This document shows positions 1 to 11,914 of a stretch of DNA of 64,000 bases, one piece after another; within the stretch, counting starts at the first letter, position 1; every line of letters starts with the position of its first letter. Position numbers and translations under genes: made by a program. Below the pieces are notes generated by a model. It had not been told where the DNA came from, did no database searches, and was given only the letters and a program-made list of their open reading frames with translations. The stretch is from Mesodorylaimus sp. YZB2_4 (taxonomy: Eukaryota; Nematoda; Enoplea; Dorylaimida; Dorylaimidae): contig JASANH010001537.1 of assembly GCA_030248295.1 (NCBI GenBank), forward strand, positions 1,100,327-1,164,326. The letters are read 5' to 3'.

Positions 1-2784
1 AGTGGATGCATGAGTTTGCTGTTGGCCCCGATCATACTCGGTTTCGCTGAGCAATTGCCAGGCGCAGAAAAGGCTCGAAAAAAGGACAAGAACCAGGCGT
101 ATATTGTGGAAGATGTGGAGGAAATCCAGTTGCCAGCAGCTTTGAGCAGTTTCTCTGGGTCTATCAAACAGTTAAGGGTAAGCAGAAGCCGTACTGGTGC
201 GCACTTTATGACCTGCGAGATCACTGACTATCGAGATGACATCGGAGAAGATATTTTTCCCGCCAATTTAATTATATACCGTGATCTTCAAGTTAGTCGC
301 ACTTTACACCAACAGAGTCACGTGTTTCGAGCTGTCCTTATACCACCTGTACCTGGTCACGCAACTGGTTTCCCTTTCAGATACTAGCGAAGACTTACTT
401 TTGGTCACTTTATTAAACTTTTTCAGCTTCTCATGAAGAACGCAACTTACCTCTTGCTGGTCGCTGCTGTAGTGGCGGGTGTGTTCGTTACTGCTGGATT
501 CTCATCATTTCTGTCCAAATTCATCGAAACACAGTATTCTGTGAAAACTGGTGACGTGGCGTTGTACATTGGCGAGTCAATGCCAGATTTTCAGTTTACT
601 CTGATTATCGCAGCCTTTCTTGCATTTAGCTGCCTCAGCGGTTCCCGCTGCCGCTATTGGTGTATCTATTGGTACGTGCATACAGCACAAGTGTCGTTTG
701 CTATGTAGGGGCAATCTGATACTGACCACGGTCGCAATGTCCATCAGTGCGTTGAGCGCTATCTCGTATTTTATGGTGTGTTCCACCGCCAAATTCGCTG
801 GCTACACTGCGCCCTATCCGATTGACAAGTAGGTGTCAGTTTCTGCGGCTGTGAAGTGTCGGTGTACACGCATTGTAAGTTCATTTCAGTGACACAACAA
901 AGGGGTCAGTATCGAATGCCCTCGATCACCCATGCAATCTTGGCTGTGGCTGCAGGATGGATACGTACCAGCCTGCGTGCGCCAAAGAGTTCGGAACGCT
1001 GATGTTCTCGCCTTGCTACGCTGGTTGTGGGCAAGTGGGGGCGGAGGTAGGTGGGTCCCTAGTAGCGTTCGTTCGGGATCCCAATCCTGATCCTGGTCGG
1101 GATCGCCCCTCCCGAACCCGATCCTGATCCCGATAAAAAGTGGTCGGGATTGAATGTTGTGGAAATGTGGGAAGAAGTCGTAAGGGGAGAGAAATGGATT
1201 TGGACGGGAGTGTTCCAGAAGGGTAAGCGGATAATTGAATTGGTAAGGAGGAAGGTAGGCATTTGTTTGCTTGTTAGTGACCAATTTTATGCCTTTTTGC
1301 TTGCATGATGCTTGCTTCTGATGAACGCAATGATGCATTTGCTTGCATGATGCTTGCTTTTGATGAGCGCAATGATGAATACTGCGCAAAAAAATTTTTG
1401 GCTCTACATTTGCTGGCTACTTGGGGTGGGTTGTAGGTTACCTATAGCGGATTAGAAGTGAAAAAACCACTCTGAAAATCCCGATCCCGAAAAAAAGTGA
1501 TCCCGAACGAACGCTAGTCCCTAGTTGTTATAATTGAATTTATTGTAAGTTTACAGAGAGAGAAAGGGAGCATATCAACCTTGTGGCTGGACCGAGGCCA
1601 ATCGAATGCTGGAGCTCGTCATTGCTGCATGTCAGCCAGTCTAGTTTACCGATGCCTTACACTAACAATAGGGCCCTCTGAGTGGCAGTGCTTCCCATGC
1701 CTCTACATAATAGGCTTGTCCTCGTGACACAGTTTCTGGGTGTTGTGCCGCCTATCGCCGATCTTACTGACAGACCTACGATAAGACTTCTGTCACTTAA
1801 TCTGACCAATTCGCTTCCGTCTGCGATTTCAGAACGCTACGAACTGTTCTTGCGTTCCTGGAGATGGTGCTGTGGAATTTGGCCCTTGCCCATCCACGTG
1901 CCCTGTATATTACCTTGTGATTTTCCTTGTCGGTTTTGGTCTCATGAGTTTCTTCGGATACATGGCGTTTCCGGCGCATTCCCAGGCGTTGTTAAGGTAA
2001 GACCCTACCCAGCTAATATGTCACTGGGTCCTGTGCATGTTTTACTCACTCCTCGGCCCCTCCTGTATGTAGACGCATCTTTCCCCTCTGGAACATAGTT
2101 CCTCCCTCAGCATTCAGACCTTGCCTGTACTCGTCCTTCAGGCCTATAAATTTCTAAAGTTTGTTTTCAGGTGTGTTCCATTCGACCAGCGGACATTCGC
2201 ATTGGCCTTTAGCATCATATTGACACGGCTTTTTGGTAGACTCAATGAAATGAATGCTGCCAGTGGGCATCCCCAGTTTCTGGCCGGCCAGTCACAAGTT
2301 GTTTATTCTAGCCTCAATCCCCGCTTCTCCAATCGTCGGCGCAATGATCAAGACCACATGCATTTTGTGGCAAGTGGAGAACGGTGAGGACGAGGTTTGC
2401 GTGCTCTACGACAATCGTCGATTCGGACTGGTGGCCCAGCTGCTCAATGTGATCGGCGTCGCACTCAGCGCCTTCTTCCGACTGGCTGCTTGGCGTCTCT
2501 ACAAAGCACCACCTACAGATCCTACGAGCAGGGATGAGAAAACATCGACATCGTCCCCGACAAGCGATGATTATGAAATTACGCAGCCATTCAAGCAGCT
2601 GCCCATTAGCAAGCGTGCAGTTGACTCGGAAGCAAAACCCGCGGTCGTCGGGACAAGTTTATCTCCAGCTGCAAGATCGCAATCAGTGAAAGCTTCGATC
2701 AGGTCGACTCGTGGTGAGAGCATGAATGTGGGAATGCCTAAAACTTCGACGCAGAGTAAGTCCGCTGGATTAACGCGCCGATGA
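1..2784 (+). CDS. Organic anion transporter (SLCO/OATP family), 5' end outside window
   Basis: Sodium-independent uptake carrier of the plasma membrane for amphipathic organic anions (family knowledge). Exons that close in frame: 1-177, 427-571, 630-828, 890-1046, 1833-1996, 2171-2235, 2312-2784. In order they give the end of TM6 with the QLPG motif, the segment beginning LLMKNATYLLL, a glycine/alanine-rich helix, the FAGYTAPY loop, a Kazal-like cysteine cluster (CNLGCGC ... SPCYAGC, then NCSCVPG), and the last helices with DQRTFALAF and TTCILWQ, all classic OATP landmarks. The cytoplasmic tail is Ser/Thr rich. The second intron seems to start with GC (GCGAGT) rather than GT. The 786-bp intron after the first Kazal exon holds a hAT-like MITE. 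Which SLCO subfamily it belongs to cannot be said without the N-terminal half. Confidence 0.9.
1055..1524. mobile_element. hAT-like MITE with perfect 8-bp target site duplication
   Basis: Element 1063-1516 (454 bp) starts TAGCGTTCGTTCGGGATC and ends with the inverted complement (GATCCCGAACGAACGCTA, allowing one or two changes). It is flanked on both sides by GTCCCTAG (1055-1062 and 1517-1524). An 8-bp duplication of form nTnnnnAn and a terminal YARNG are hAT hallmarks. No transposase is encoded. Near 1299-1384 it contains a two-copy tandem duplication (GCTTGCATGATGCTTGCTT). It sits in an SLCO intron and is internally related to the copy at 43581-44360. Confidence 0.85.
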
Positions 2785-5700
2785 TGGTCGGTCTATGGCG
2801 GATATTCTCGAGGCGAACAGAAGATTTCAGATTGTTCTGGCAAAAAATATGGCATACCTTGATGATGAATTACTCGAAATTATGATTTGTAGTCGTAATT
2901 ATCCTTTAGCCCTGATTTACAAGACAGGCGTGTGTTTTTTGGCTGCTATCCGATCTTTATTTAAATGATGATCTGTGCTGTCATTCCCTAGTGACCGTGT
3001 TTTGTGCGACTGAGATAACCCGTCCTGACTGATTGCAGAGGTCACACTTCACTTGGAAGACCAAACACATTGGACGCTCTTCACTGGTCGCGGGACTATC
3101 GTCCCACTCAACTGCCCATAAGACCACGAGATAGAATGGACCAGACCTGAGCTGCAGGCTTGCTGATACCTGCCTGCTATTCCAATGCTCCGATAGCAAG
3201 ATTAATGCAAGAAATTTTGCAAACACGGAAGCACTGCCCGTTCAGGGACGTACTGGAGGGCATCTCTAAAACTCTTACTTCAAAGGATTCGAAGTGGAGT
3301 CGAGTAGCTCGCCATTGCTTCTTTAAGACTTACATTGTGATGAGTGAAAACACATTTGCAATAGCGAGGCATGGATTCTATGAAATTTGTCCATGCTTGA
3401 CGATCTGACCAACCACGCCGCAGTGGAGGCTGCTCAGTAATCATTCTCGCACTGAACATGCGATACCTCGATGAGTTCGGGCACCATCCTTGGTATCCCG
3501 TTCACCATAGCAGCTAGAATCCGCCCACTAGTCCGGGTTGAATCGGGAACATGTACCGATGGCACAAAGCTGAGCCATTGGTTGAAAAACCAACTAGAAA
3601 GCACCTTCCAGTCCACGACAACACGATTAGCCCGAGGAGTTTTTGGTGTCTGGTTGACTACGATGCCACAATTGGGTCCAGTATTAGCGATTTAGGCGAT
3701 CGTCTACAGTACGTGCTGCACCATTCTCGCACGAAAATTCACGCGTTGCTCTTTGATGTACGGCTGGGCTGTCACGCATCTTCTTGTCCTTTCCGCTCTG
3801 TACTCAAAGACATTATCGTAATGCACAGTTGGTTGGTCGGCGAGCCGACAGGAGGTACGGCGACCGCGAAGATGCGCTGTCCCCCTGCAGCCACCGTCGG
3901 AGCTATCACAACGCGTTGGGTCCTGAGCTACACTGCGTGCTGTTACCCGCTGGCAGTAGTTGTGGCCTAGCCTTGTCTCGATCGTCTGCTCGTCGTGTAA
4001 GGACAAGCCTCAAGCAGCATCCACATTGCCCTTCATCCGAGCTAGCCAAAGTGTCAGCTGAGGATGAGATGCTTTCGTTCACGTTGCATAGCTTGGTTTG
4101 CTAAGCTTTAGGCTTGCTCATGTCGGATCCACAATTGAGTCGCGTAGCTGCTTCAAAGATTCTGTCCGCTTGTTGGCTGGCTTCTTTCGCAGAAACGTCT
4201 CCTCAGAAACAAGACAGTAGATGATTATTGTTATTCATGTTAATCATGTCGTTAATCAAAAAGACAAAACTGAACAAGGCCTGCCATTGGGTTTATTCCT
4301 GCGCTCGTCTCGGTCATGGGGCGAATGGGCGCAGATTTATTTGCCGGGTGTATTGTACGGCCGCGGAATGTCAGCATACTGTACTTCAAATCGAAGGTGT
4401 AAAAAACGGTGAATAGGCTAATTGCTCTGTGCACTTGGGAATGTTGTCCCTCAACTAGGAAGGCCCTGCATTCTATGGTGATGGTGATATGGACACCCAG
4501 TGGACAAGGACGGACCACGTAATCAACATGGATATATACGGGGCACTGGGACTCGCGACTTGTGAGATGGCATGGACGTGAGGTGAGCAGAGGCCCAGAT
4601 TCAGCATCCAATACAGCGATGGAACTATTAAAACCAGTCCCAGAGGAAAAGGACCGCTAAGCGGACTGAGGGAACGATGGCTATAGCCTCAAAGGAGACA
4701 CGATGAAAGTATACCTGAATCCACGAGACGCAACAGACAGAGGAAAATGGAGGGAAAATGCAGAGAAGCAGACCGTGCCCCAAAACGAGACTAGGCTGAG
4801 GACATAATATCTTCTGTTGCCAGCTGTGGCATTAGTCATACGGTATACAAGACATTGTGCTCTGCGCCCCAAATGCTTACTTCTAAACATAATTTGCGTG
4901 CCCTTTAACAATCTTGACCTGCCCTGTTTCCTGCAAATTTTCTCTAATCACTTCTCTCTAATCCGGTTTTGATCAGATGTCAACATTCATCACCTCAGCC
5001 GCACTCGTTCCCCTCACACCAGTAATGACGACCCGTACTCTTTGTCAGCCACACTAGATCCAGAACCTGGTTGATTCGACTTCGTTTGCGTGATGAAAAC
5101 TTGACCGTCAGTCCACCCTGACTAAACAGAATAAGAGAGCAAGTTTTTTAAAGAAACTGCGCTTTCTATTGTCCCCAGAAACATACAGCGAGTCAGATGG
5201 GGATGATAAGACTCATTGATCTGTAAGCTATGCTTTAACATACCCGCACTTAAGCCCGAATAGTGTGCACATCAAACAGTTTCATTTAGTGGGCATTCAG
5301 GCCAGATGCACTAGCGCATCGAAGGATGAGCTGGCTGACCTAGCATGTCTGCTCTTGGTACCTGCCACCCCTGCCTACTCCGTTATCACTCCCCCCGTCC
5401 TGTAAGTATGACTCGGCCTCTGGCGGGTCTTTATTTGTGCATGATTTGCCGTCGGTGGAGTCCTTCCTATGACTAGGAATGACATTCCGGTGACGCACTG
5501 TGGGGCATTCACTTGCAGGCCATCTCCTCACTCAATGTCGTCCCTACTTCCAGCGCCTGTTGGCAGCTAACTCCCACCACATCAGGCGCGCACTAATTTA
5601 TGGAGGGCGAAAACTTTTATAAATATTTTGAGTTTAGTAGTGCAAAAACCTTTACTTGGCTGCTGCTGTTTCAGAATTGTAGTCACCCCGTGTCTGACCC

Positions 5701-7365
5701 TTTTTAAATCGCAGGCTGAAATGCTGAAGGCTAAGTGCAAGGCATAAACACGGTAATTATGTCTCTTATACATTGATAACTCGTTGAAGATGAGCTCTGG
5801 CATAGTATGAATTAAATCCTTTTAGGTTAGTGTTTTCCTATAAGTCGTGCGGTCACACAAATTCCAGGTCAGTTTTCTCAGCTTCGCAATCATAAACTGT
5901 ATGACCACAAAAGGTTGAACCTTGCCACGATCTAATAGTTCCAGATGACGGCAATTTTGTTATGAGCTTGGCTAACAGAAAAACAGACTAACTAAAATGA
6001 GAGCATGAGTAGGAGTCGGCTTGCACCTACCATCCCAGTCTATCGATCGATTTACTTTTAGTGTAATTCATCTTACCGTCTGAAACAGGTGGCATGCGGG
6101 ACACTGACTTGTTTCTGTAGACAGAGATTCGAAAACTGGTTAGCCGCAGAGAAGAATGGCAAGCGCAACAAAAGTTTCCATTGCGTCAACATTTTTTAAA
6201 ATGTTTTCTGATAGCAAGTGTCTACCCGGATTTGGAAACATGCTGCCTATGTGTGTGCACTGTACCATGTCAAGCTGTATATGTCTTGGCCAGTGCACAC
6301 ATCGACACCCTGGTTCAAGGCGAACGTTGGGCTTATCTCATCGCCAGAACAGACGACTCCAGGTACACTCTGACACAAACGAGAACATCACCTGGTACGA
6401 GTTTATTGTCTTCTGTTAGCCGTGTCATGCGCTTCTCATTGCTATTCCTAAAGCTAATCGTGTGTCAGAGTTAAAGGTCAAGGGCAGGTTTGAACAGCAC
6501 GGCTAATAGGAACACACTTGGCCAAACATTGAAGGCAGATCGTCTCAATAGTTCGCGGCAACCACGTATCTTTTACCTCACTTGACTCTGGTGTGGGCGC
6601 AGGCCTTGCATGTCCCAGATTTACGACTGTCTATTGGTATGACATAGGAGGACAGGATGTGTTACCTTGCATGAACCTAATGCGAAGTGCATCGATTCTG
6701 TGCAGTTCCACTGCCCGATTTTCGAACCCTCCACTCCTATCCTAACCTGTCTCCGCCTCCAAGCCCATCCCTGGCGAGTCGAGACAGGCGTGGTTACTCG
6801 TCAGCTGCCCTCGCCAGACAGTGCGTGTTTTCTTTTGGACTGAACTTGTTTGTTCATCTGCGCAAGGGCCAGCAAACGTAGCCAGTCGCATCGAATAAGG
6901 AAATGAACCCGTTCAGAAACCTTGACGCTGTCTAAAGAGTTCATGAGACGAGCAAATACCTCGTCTCTAAATACACACCCACCAAAAAACGTGCCAGTTG
7001 GCTCAAGGACGGACAAGCCACCCGGGGCCGAACAGGAACAAATCAAAAGCACCGCCTCGGCCTCATTCATGTATAGCTGGGGGAGTAATGACCAAATAGA
7101 GCACAGGCGCAGAGGAGCATGAACTCTGGCTGCATCCAATTACGGTACAAAGATTTTGTAAGAGTGTACATTGTGCCATGAAATTCAAGTTAGTGCTTCG
7201 CGGGTAGTCTAGCGAAGTCACTCGTCGTTGGGTGGTCTCATCACTGTTTCTGCAGCATTACACCGCACCACCACAGTTCTATGCCACTCTAATTGCCCTG
7301 TCCCAACCTTTCACACGTGCTATTCTTCATCCAGACTGTACGCATCCGAGAGACAAAATTCAAAA
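2785..7365. other. Gene-poor intergenic stretch
   Basis: No open frame here shows a recognisable domain, sensible exon structure or coding bias. Frames longer than 60 codons exist but look random. It probably includes the 3' UTR of the SLCO gene at its left end. I see no RNA gene or obvious repeat. Confidence 0.5.
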
Positions 7366-7368
7366 ACA

Positions 7369-7446
7369 TCCCCCCGCGGTGGGAATCGAACCCCCGCACC
7401 TAGCGTGTGAGAGAAACGCTAAACCAACTTTACCACTACACCCACT
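7369..7446 (-). repeat. tRNA-like sequence (tRNA-derived repeat)
   Basis: Read on the minus strand this has an A-box-like GTAGTGGTAAAGTTGG, a CTCACACG anticodon-loop-like stretch and a good B box, GGGTTCGATTCCC. The predicted acceptor arms (GTGGGTG versus CCGCGGG) do not pair, so I call it a tRNA-derived repeat or pseudogene and not a working tRNA(Val). Confidence 0.5.
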
Positions 7447-9734
7447 TTACACGATCGAGAAATTTACTGTGCAAAGCTCTCCCACTCCGCCTGTTCCCTC
7501 TCCAATTCACCGTTTGCACTAGACTACCTGAAACCAACTTTTAAGAACCCCATGCAATAACGTGACACTTACAATCCAGCCGAGCGAAGATAAAGTTAAA
7601 GTAAAACTGGTTTCTTCGCAGAATAAGGCAGTCCACAATAAATTGCACATTCTTGCAAAGGATGAGTAAAATATAGTTTCAGCTCCCCTTATTTGGGCGT
7701 ATAAAAAATGTGATAAGGCCCCTGGAATATTCTCGCTTTTGCAGTCTGGTCTTAGTTATTACGTGATTTTTGCGTGTCGCGAACATAAATTACCCACCTT
7801 ACAATGGATGGAGCGAGGGGGCAAGCTGTCTTGAAGTGAAGGCGCACGTCAGTGAATTTGATTTACGACGAGCCCGCCCCTCCGGCCTCGCCACCAACCA
7901 AAACGAAACGTCGAGTTCGAAATCAGGTTAACATATGCAATGGCCCATCGAACCATGTGACGTAATCAGGCTGCGCATTGTTTCCATTCTAAGACGTCGC
8001 AAATCCTGAGCACAAACTCCGGCTCTAAACTGATACCTTATCACTACACTGATAAGAACGCACCATTTTGCTGCACCTAATTACAATCCCACTAAACCAA
8101 CCCTCAACCCCTGGCCTTCCTTATCACTCTTCGCCCACCTCATCCTCATTTCCAACACTAAATCCATCTTGTCATATTTCTTTGCCTTCTCTCCGCCATT
8201 CAACACAACACAAGCTTATAAGAGCCAAAAAATACAAAAAACGCACATAATTCATTGGCGACCTCCACGACGATTGTTCTATCGCTGCGACACAACAACT
8301 TTGGAAACGATCTTCTATTTTAAAAAAGAAACATAAAATACACAGCTTAAACTTTCCCCCAATTTTTCTAAAATCAACTTAATAAATTGAATATATTTTT
8401 TTCGACACAAACTACCCCGCCATTAACAGCACAACTTTTACATAAATATATTTTTAAGTATACACTATTCATAAATATCTTGTTCAAGTACATTTGCAGG
8501 CACATTCTTTCATAATTTTACCCCTAACCAATTCAAACGAAAAATCATATTCTATGCACGAAAAAAATGCATCCACGCGCGTCATTGTTATTTATCATGA
8601 ATTTTAAATCACGGAAGACCAAATGAAGCATATTTTCTTTTTCTATCTCTCCAACAGGACACGCACTGATTATCTTTCATGTACAATGTGCATATTTACA
8701 AAACATTCTCATAAGACACTAAGAAACGCGCAGACCTAGGATTGGGAAGATCGGCTCTCTTGTTACTCTGGCCTGGTGGTCACTGCGCGCACCAAGGTGG
8801 TGGCTCTAAGACAATGTCGACACGGTCAAGTTCGGTGGCTAGTGCCGCCCGCGGCGGTCCACGTCACACCATCAACTTCATACCCGCCCTCGCCTTGGCG
8901 CATTCCTCGACCTAATTCCAATGTTTCCGAGAGAAAGACCCACTCAACCCGCCACATAGCCATGCATGCACGCAATGCAGTTCCTGTTCGCCTAGTAAAA
9001 AAGAAGGCACACCATAGTCGGCATTCTTTCATTACATAGTAAATTGGTGTAGAACCATTTACTCTTATTTCTTCAGCACAATTCCTTCCTGCATGCCCCC
9101 TCCTCGGCCCCACTATATTAGTGCACATGCACGCTAGATTGCGCGGCGCCCAAAAGGGCCTCTCAAAACGCGGAAAAACTAGTTTAGTCACCTTTCGAAT
9201 TCTCAAAACGCCCGAAATTGAAAAGACACTGGTAGTACTCGCTCAAAGTCCCCCTCGGTGGCCGAGCCAAAATCCCATTCCTCTTGTACGGGCAGGTACT
9301 GTACGCGTGGTACCGCGCGCTCTCGATCGCCAGGCACGTACGGCATTATTTGTCATATACAAAGTAACATTGTTGCGAGAGCCAGCCTCCCAGCGCTCCA
9401 AAAACGCGCCACCAAGAGTGTAAATGGTTAAAAAATAAACACGACACGAGGAAGCGTGACAACTCGTCTTTTGTACCAGGCCCTAGGAAATTTTTTAAGC
9501 GGCTTACTTACACTTAAAAACAGAAAACTGTCGTCAAAACCGAAACCAAAATTAAATCAATAGGCCTATCACTCACTGATAGGCAAAAAAGAGCAAGCAA
9601 TACCCAAGGCTTTAAAAAAGGTAAATGAAAGTCAAAATGCCCTAAAACACCCATTTATTTCACGGCTTACCTATTGCCTTGCGCAAACACACATGCACCA
9701 AAATTCAAACCTGCTTATCGATCGATGTCCAAGT
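7447..9734. other. AT-rich intergenic stretch, probably 3' flank of the CXXC gene
   Basis: No supportable gene. The part from about 8060 to 8720 is AT rich. A reverse-strand AATAAA-like signal near 9655 lies just below the stop codon of the CXXC gene and could end its transcript. I see nothing else in this stretch. Confidence 0.4.
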
Positions 9735-11192
9735 TCACAACTGCTGCAATACAACTTCCGACTGGCCCATCGGGGCGATAGGTTCGGCCACAATAGACGG
9801 TGGCAGGTGCCTCGATTGCCCAACCATCGATTGACCACCCAAATACTGACCCTGGTTCGAAATGCCTCCATAGTGCTGATGCGTTTGTTGCTGCTGTTGC
9901 TGTTTATCGCGTTGATAAAATTCGATTAATTTCTGTTGCAACTCAATATCTTCGGGATCGCCACCAGCTCCAAGATTGGTCGAAGATGACCAGGCCGTCG
10001 ATGCCATGGTGACGTTGCCCACTAAGTGCTGCTTCAATTGGTCGCCGTCCAATGTGACAATGTAACCGTCGCCACCCGAACCAGAGACGGGCAGGAGGGA
10101 GGCTCCGCCGGGAGTAAACGTTTCGATGGAAGTCGGATAGAGCACCTTAGAAGTTTGCGGATTCCACGTCGCTTGGGCGTTGTCAGCCGGCGTTGCGATG
10201 GGCAAGCTACGATAGACTGGAGCCGTACTTCCGGCCGGCGGTGACGCTCCATTGCCCGCGCCCGCTGACGGAGGTTCTTGGTGATGGCGAGGTTGTACGA
10301 GCATGGTCGGATGGCGGACCATGTTCCCGCCCATCGACGTCGAGCTTGGATGAGGCATTCGAATGCCACCATTGCCTGATGGCGGTTGTTGGATAACGTA
10401 AGAGAAGGCTCGTTCCATCAGCGTGACCGGATCGGACGATTGAGGTTGCGGTTGTTGAGCGAACACTGGCGCACTCGACGGCGCCGATACCGGCTGAATA
10501 TTCGGCGGTGGCATGGTTGGTCTCAAAGAGGTCGATGTCGATGGAACTCCAATAAATGCTCCAGAATTATTATTGTCCAATTTCTTTTTCTTGGCTTCAT
10601 TACCGCCATAAATTTGTTGATAATGAGCTGGCGGATGACCCGTCGGAGGACCAGACGCGGGCGTCTTTCTCGGCGATCCATTGAGCGATATATTTGCACC
10701 ACCATCCGCTAACGAATGATGCCTCGACTTCTTTTCGGGCGTCAGCGATGAGGCTAATTTTGGTGATAACGGATTCGGGTCCAAAGGCCTCGCGTTCGAG
10801 CATTTCTTCTTGGCGCACAAAGCGTCTGGCAGAAAATGGCCTTGGAAAAATCGTTTGTCCATGCACACCAAACACGCCCCGCAATCGGCGTCCCGACACT
10901 CGTCACAAATGCCGCATCCTTTTTTAGCGCGAGACCCCATAGCTTCTCGTTGTAATTTCCCTTCTAAAACTCGGACGCAACGTCGAGCCACGCATGATTG
11001 TTTTTTGACACCCGGACCGCCGAATTGAGGATTATCTTTGCAATAAACGCACGAACCGCACGCTTTCGCTAAACATCCTTCACAAACGCCGCATCTTTGA
11101 GTGCGACTGATGGCCGAGGCCGAAGCGGCCGCTGCCGCCGCCGCTACAGCGGCCATTGTAGCCGGATTCGCCGACGGCGAAGATAATGACAT
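9735..11192 (-). CDS. Tandem CXXC zinc-finger protein, 485 aa
   Basis: Probably a nuclear DNA-binding protein. An alanine run (about residues 17-23) is followed by two CXXC zinc fingers back to back: finger 1 at about residues 34-72 (CGVCEGC, CGSCVYC, then QFGG and KKQSC) and finger 2 at about 93-131 (CGICDEC, CGACLVC). Finger 1 keeps the FGG and KKQ elements that in the DNMT1/MLL/CFP1 type contact unmethylated CpG. Finger 2 has RFFQG and no KKQ, so CpG binding there is doubtful. The rest is low-complexity, rich in Pro, Ser and Gln with a short polyQ, and has no other domain I recognise. One coding exon. A TTTTAG acceptor at about 11210 points to an upstream exon, and the frame stays open from that acceptor into the ATG, so the true start may lie further up. 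No orthologue name assigned. Confidence 0.85.
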   Translation of the reverse strand: MSLSSPSANPATMAAVAAAAAAASASAISRTQRCGVCEGCLAKACGSCVYCKDNPQFGGPGVKKQSCVARRCVRVLEGKLQREAMGSRAKKGCGICDECRDADCGACLVCMDKRFFQGHFLPDALCAKKKCSNARPLDPNPLSPKLASSLTPEKKSRHHSLADGGANISLNGSPRKTPASGPPTGHPPAHYQQIYGGNEAKKKKLDNNNSGAFIGVPSTSTSLRPTMPPPNIQPVSAPSSAPVFAQQPQPQSSDPVTLMERAFSYVIQQPPSGNGGIRMPHPSSTSMGGNMVRHPTMLVQPRHHQEPPSAGAGNGASPPAGSTAPVYRSLPIATPADNAQATWNPQTSKVLYPTSIETFTPGGASLLPVSGSGGDGYIVTLDGDQLKQHLVGNVTMASTAWSSSTNLGAGGDPEDIELQQKLIEFYQRDKQQQQQQTHQHYGGISNQGQYLGGQSMVGQSRHLPPSIVAEPIAPMGQSEVVLQQL

Positions 11193-11914
11193 GACGCGAC
11201 TGAGACACTCCTAAAACGGATAAATACAATCAGCCTACATATACGCTTCTCAAAAATTATAAGCCACTCTCTGCCTACCACGTCTAAAATGACCCAATTT
11301 CCTCGTAAGTCTTTTCTAAGAAAATGCTCTTTGCCAAGTTCGTAAAACCCCCAAATAAGGCAAATAGCGACGGGCAATTCACTGCTTTGATGTCCGGCGA
11401 GTACCGTTTAAAATATAATTGAACATCTAGCGCCGAAATCGTAAAATTTTTCATAAGAATGTGGACATTCCTCGGTCGGAGAGCACCGCCGTAGTCACCA
11501 CATGCATAAAAAGGACCAGGCCAATCCGTCCCCACCCCATTCATATACTTGTGCATAAAAAAGACCACCGACTCTCCATCTCGCACGCCTGACCTTTCAT
11601 AACCGCGTCGTTTTGTCATAAGTGGCTACACATGCGGATTGTAAAGTTCGCGCCACAGTATGATTACAGTGTAATAACACATTTCAATTAAAACAAAAAA
11701 AATCCAGCATGAGAAAATTAAATAAATGTTCAGTCTGAATGATTGACCTTATTTACTCCGTTTTGCGGGCGGTATTTAGAAAAATACGGCGCAAAAAAAA
11801 TTGCAGCCTGAAACTATATTTTACTTCAGTACGCATGTTGTCTTTTCCGCTAGAAGTCTCTAAAAATTTTTATTTTGGATTTCGAAAAAAAAATTTTTAG
11901 AAATTTATTCGATT
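11193..11914. promoter_or_regulatory. Shared 5' region between divergent CXXC and SLC25A43 genes
   Basis: About 720 bp separates the two start codons, so both promoters must lie here or in upstream introns. It holds at least part of the CXXC gene's 5' UTR. No clear TATA box or other element was identified. A 336-nt reverse frame at 11284-11619 has no recognisable homology. Confidence 0.4.

Noticed and set aside
886-1389. Open frame of 167 codons (-) near the SLCO gene
   Set aside because: It crosses an SLCO exon, the MITE end and a tandem duplication. The repeated HQKQASCKQ segment only reflects DNA repeats.
3434-7139. Several frames of 60-140 codons in the gene-poor stretch
   Set aside because: No domain, no splice structure, overlapping on both strands. 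They look like chance frames in moderately GC-rich DNA.
7369-7446. Candidate tRNA(Val) gene
   Set aside because: Good B box and anticodon-like loop, but the acceptor stem does not pair, so treated as tRNA-derived repeat.
11284-11619. Open frame of 111 codons (-) upstream of the CXXC gene
   Set aside because: No recognisable domain, and the end of the frame does not splice obviously into the CXXC exon. Kept as 5' region only.
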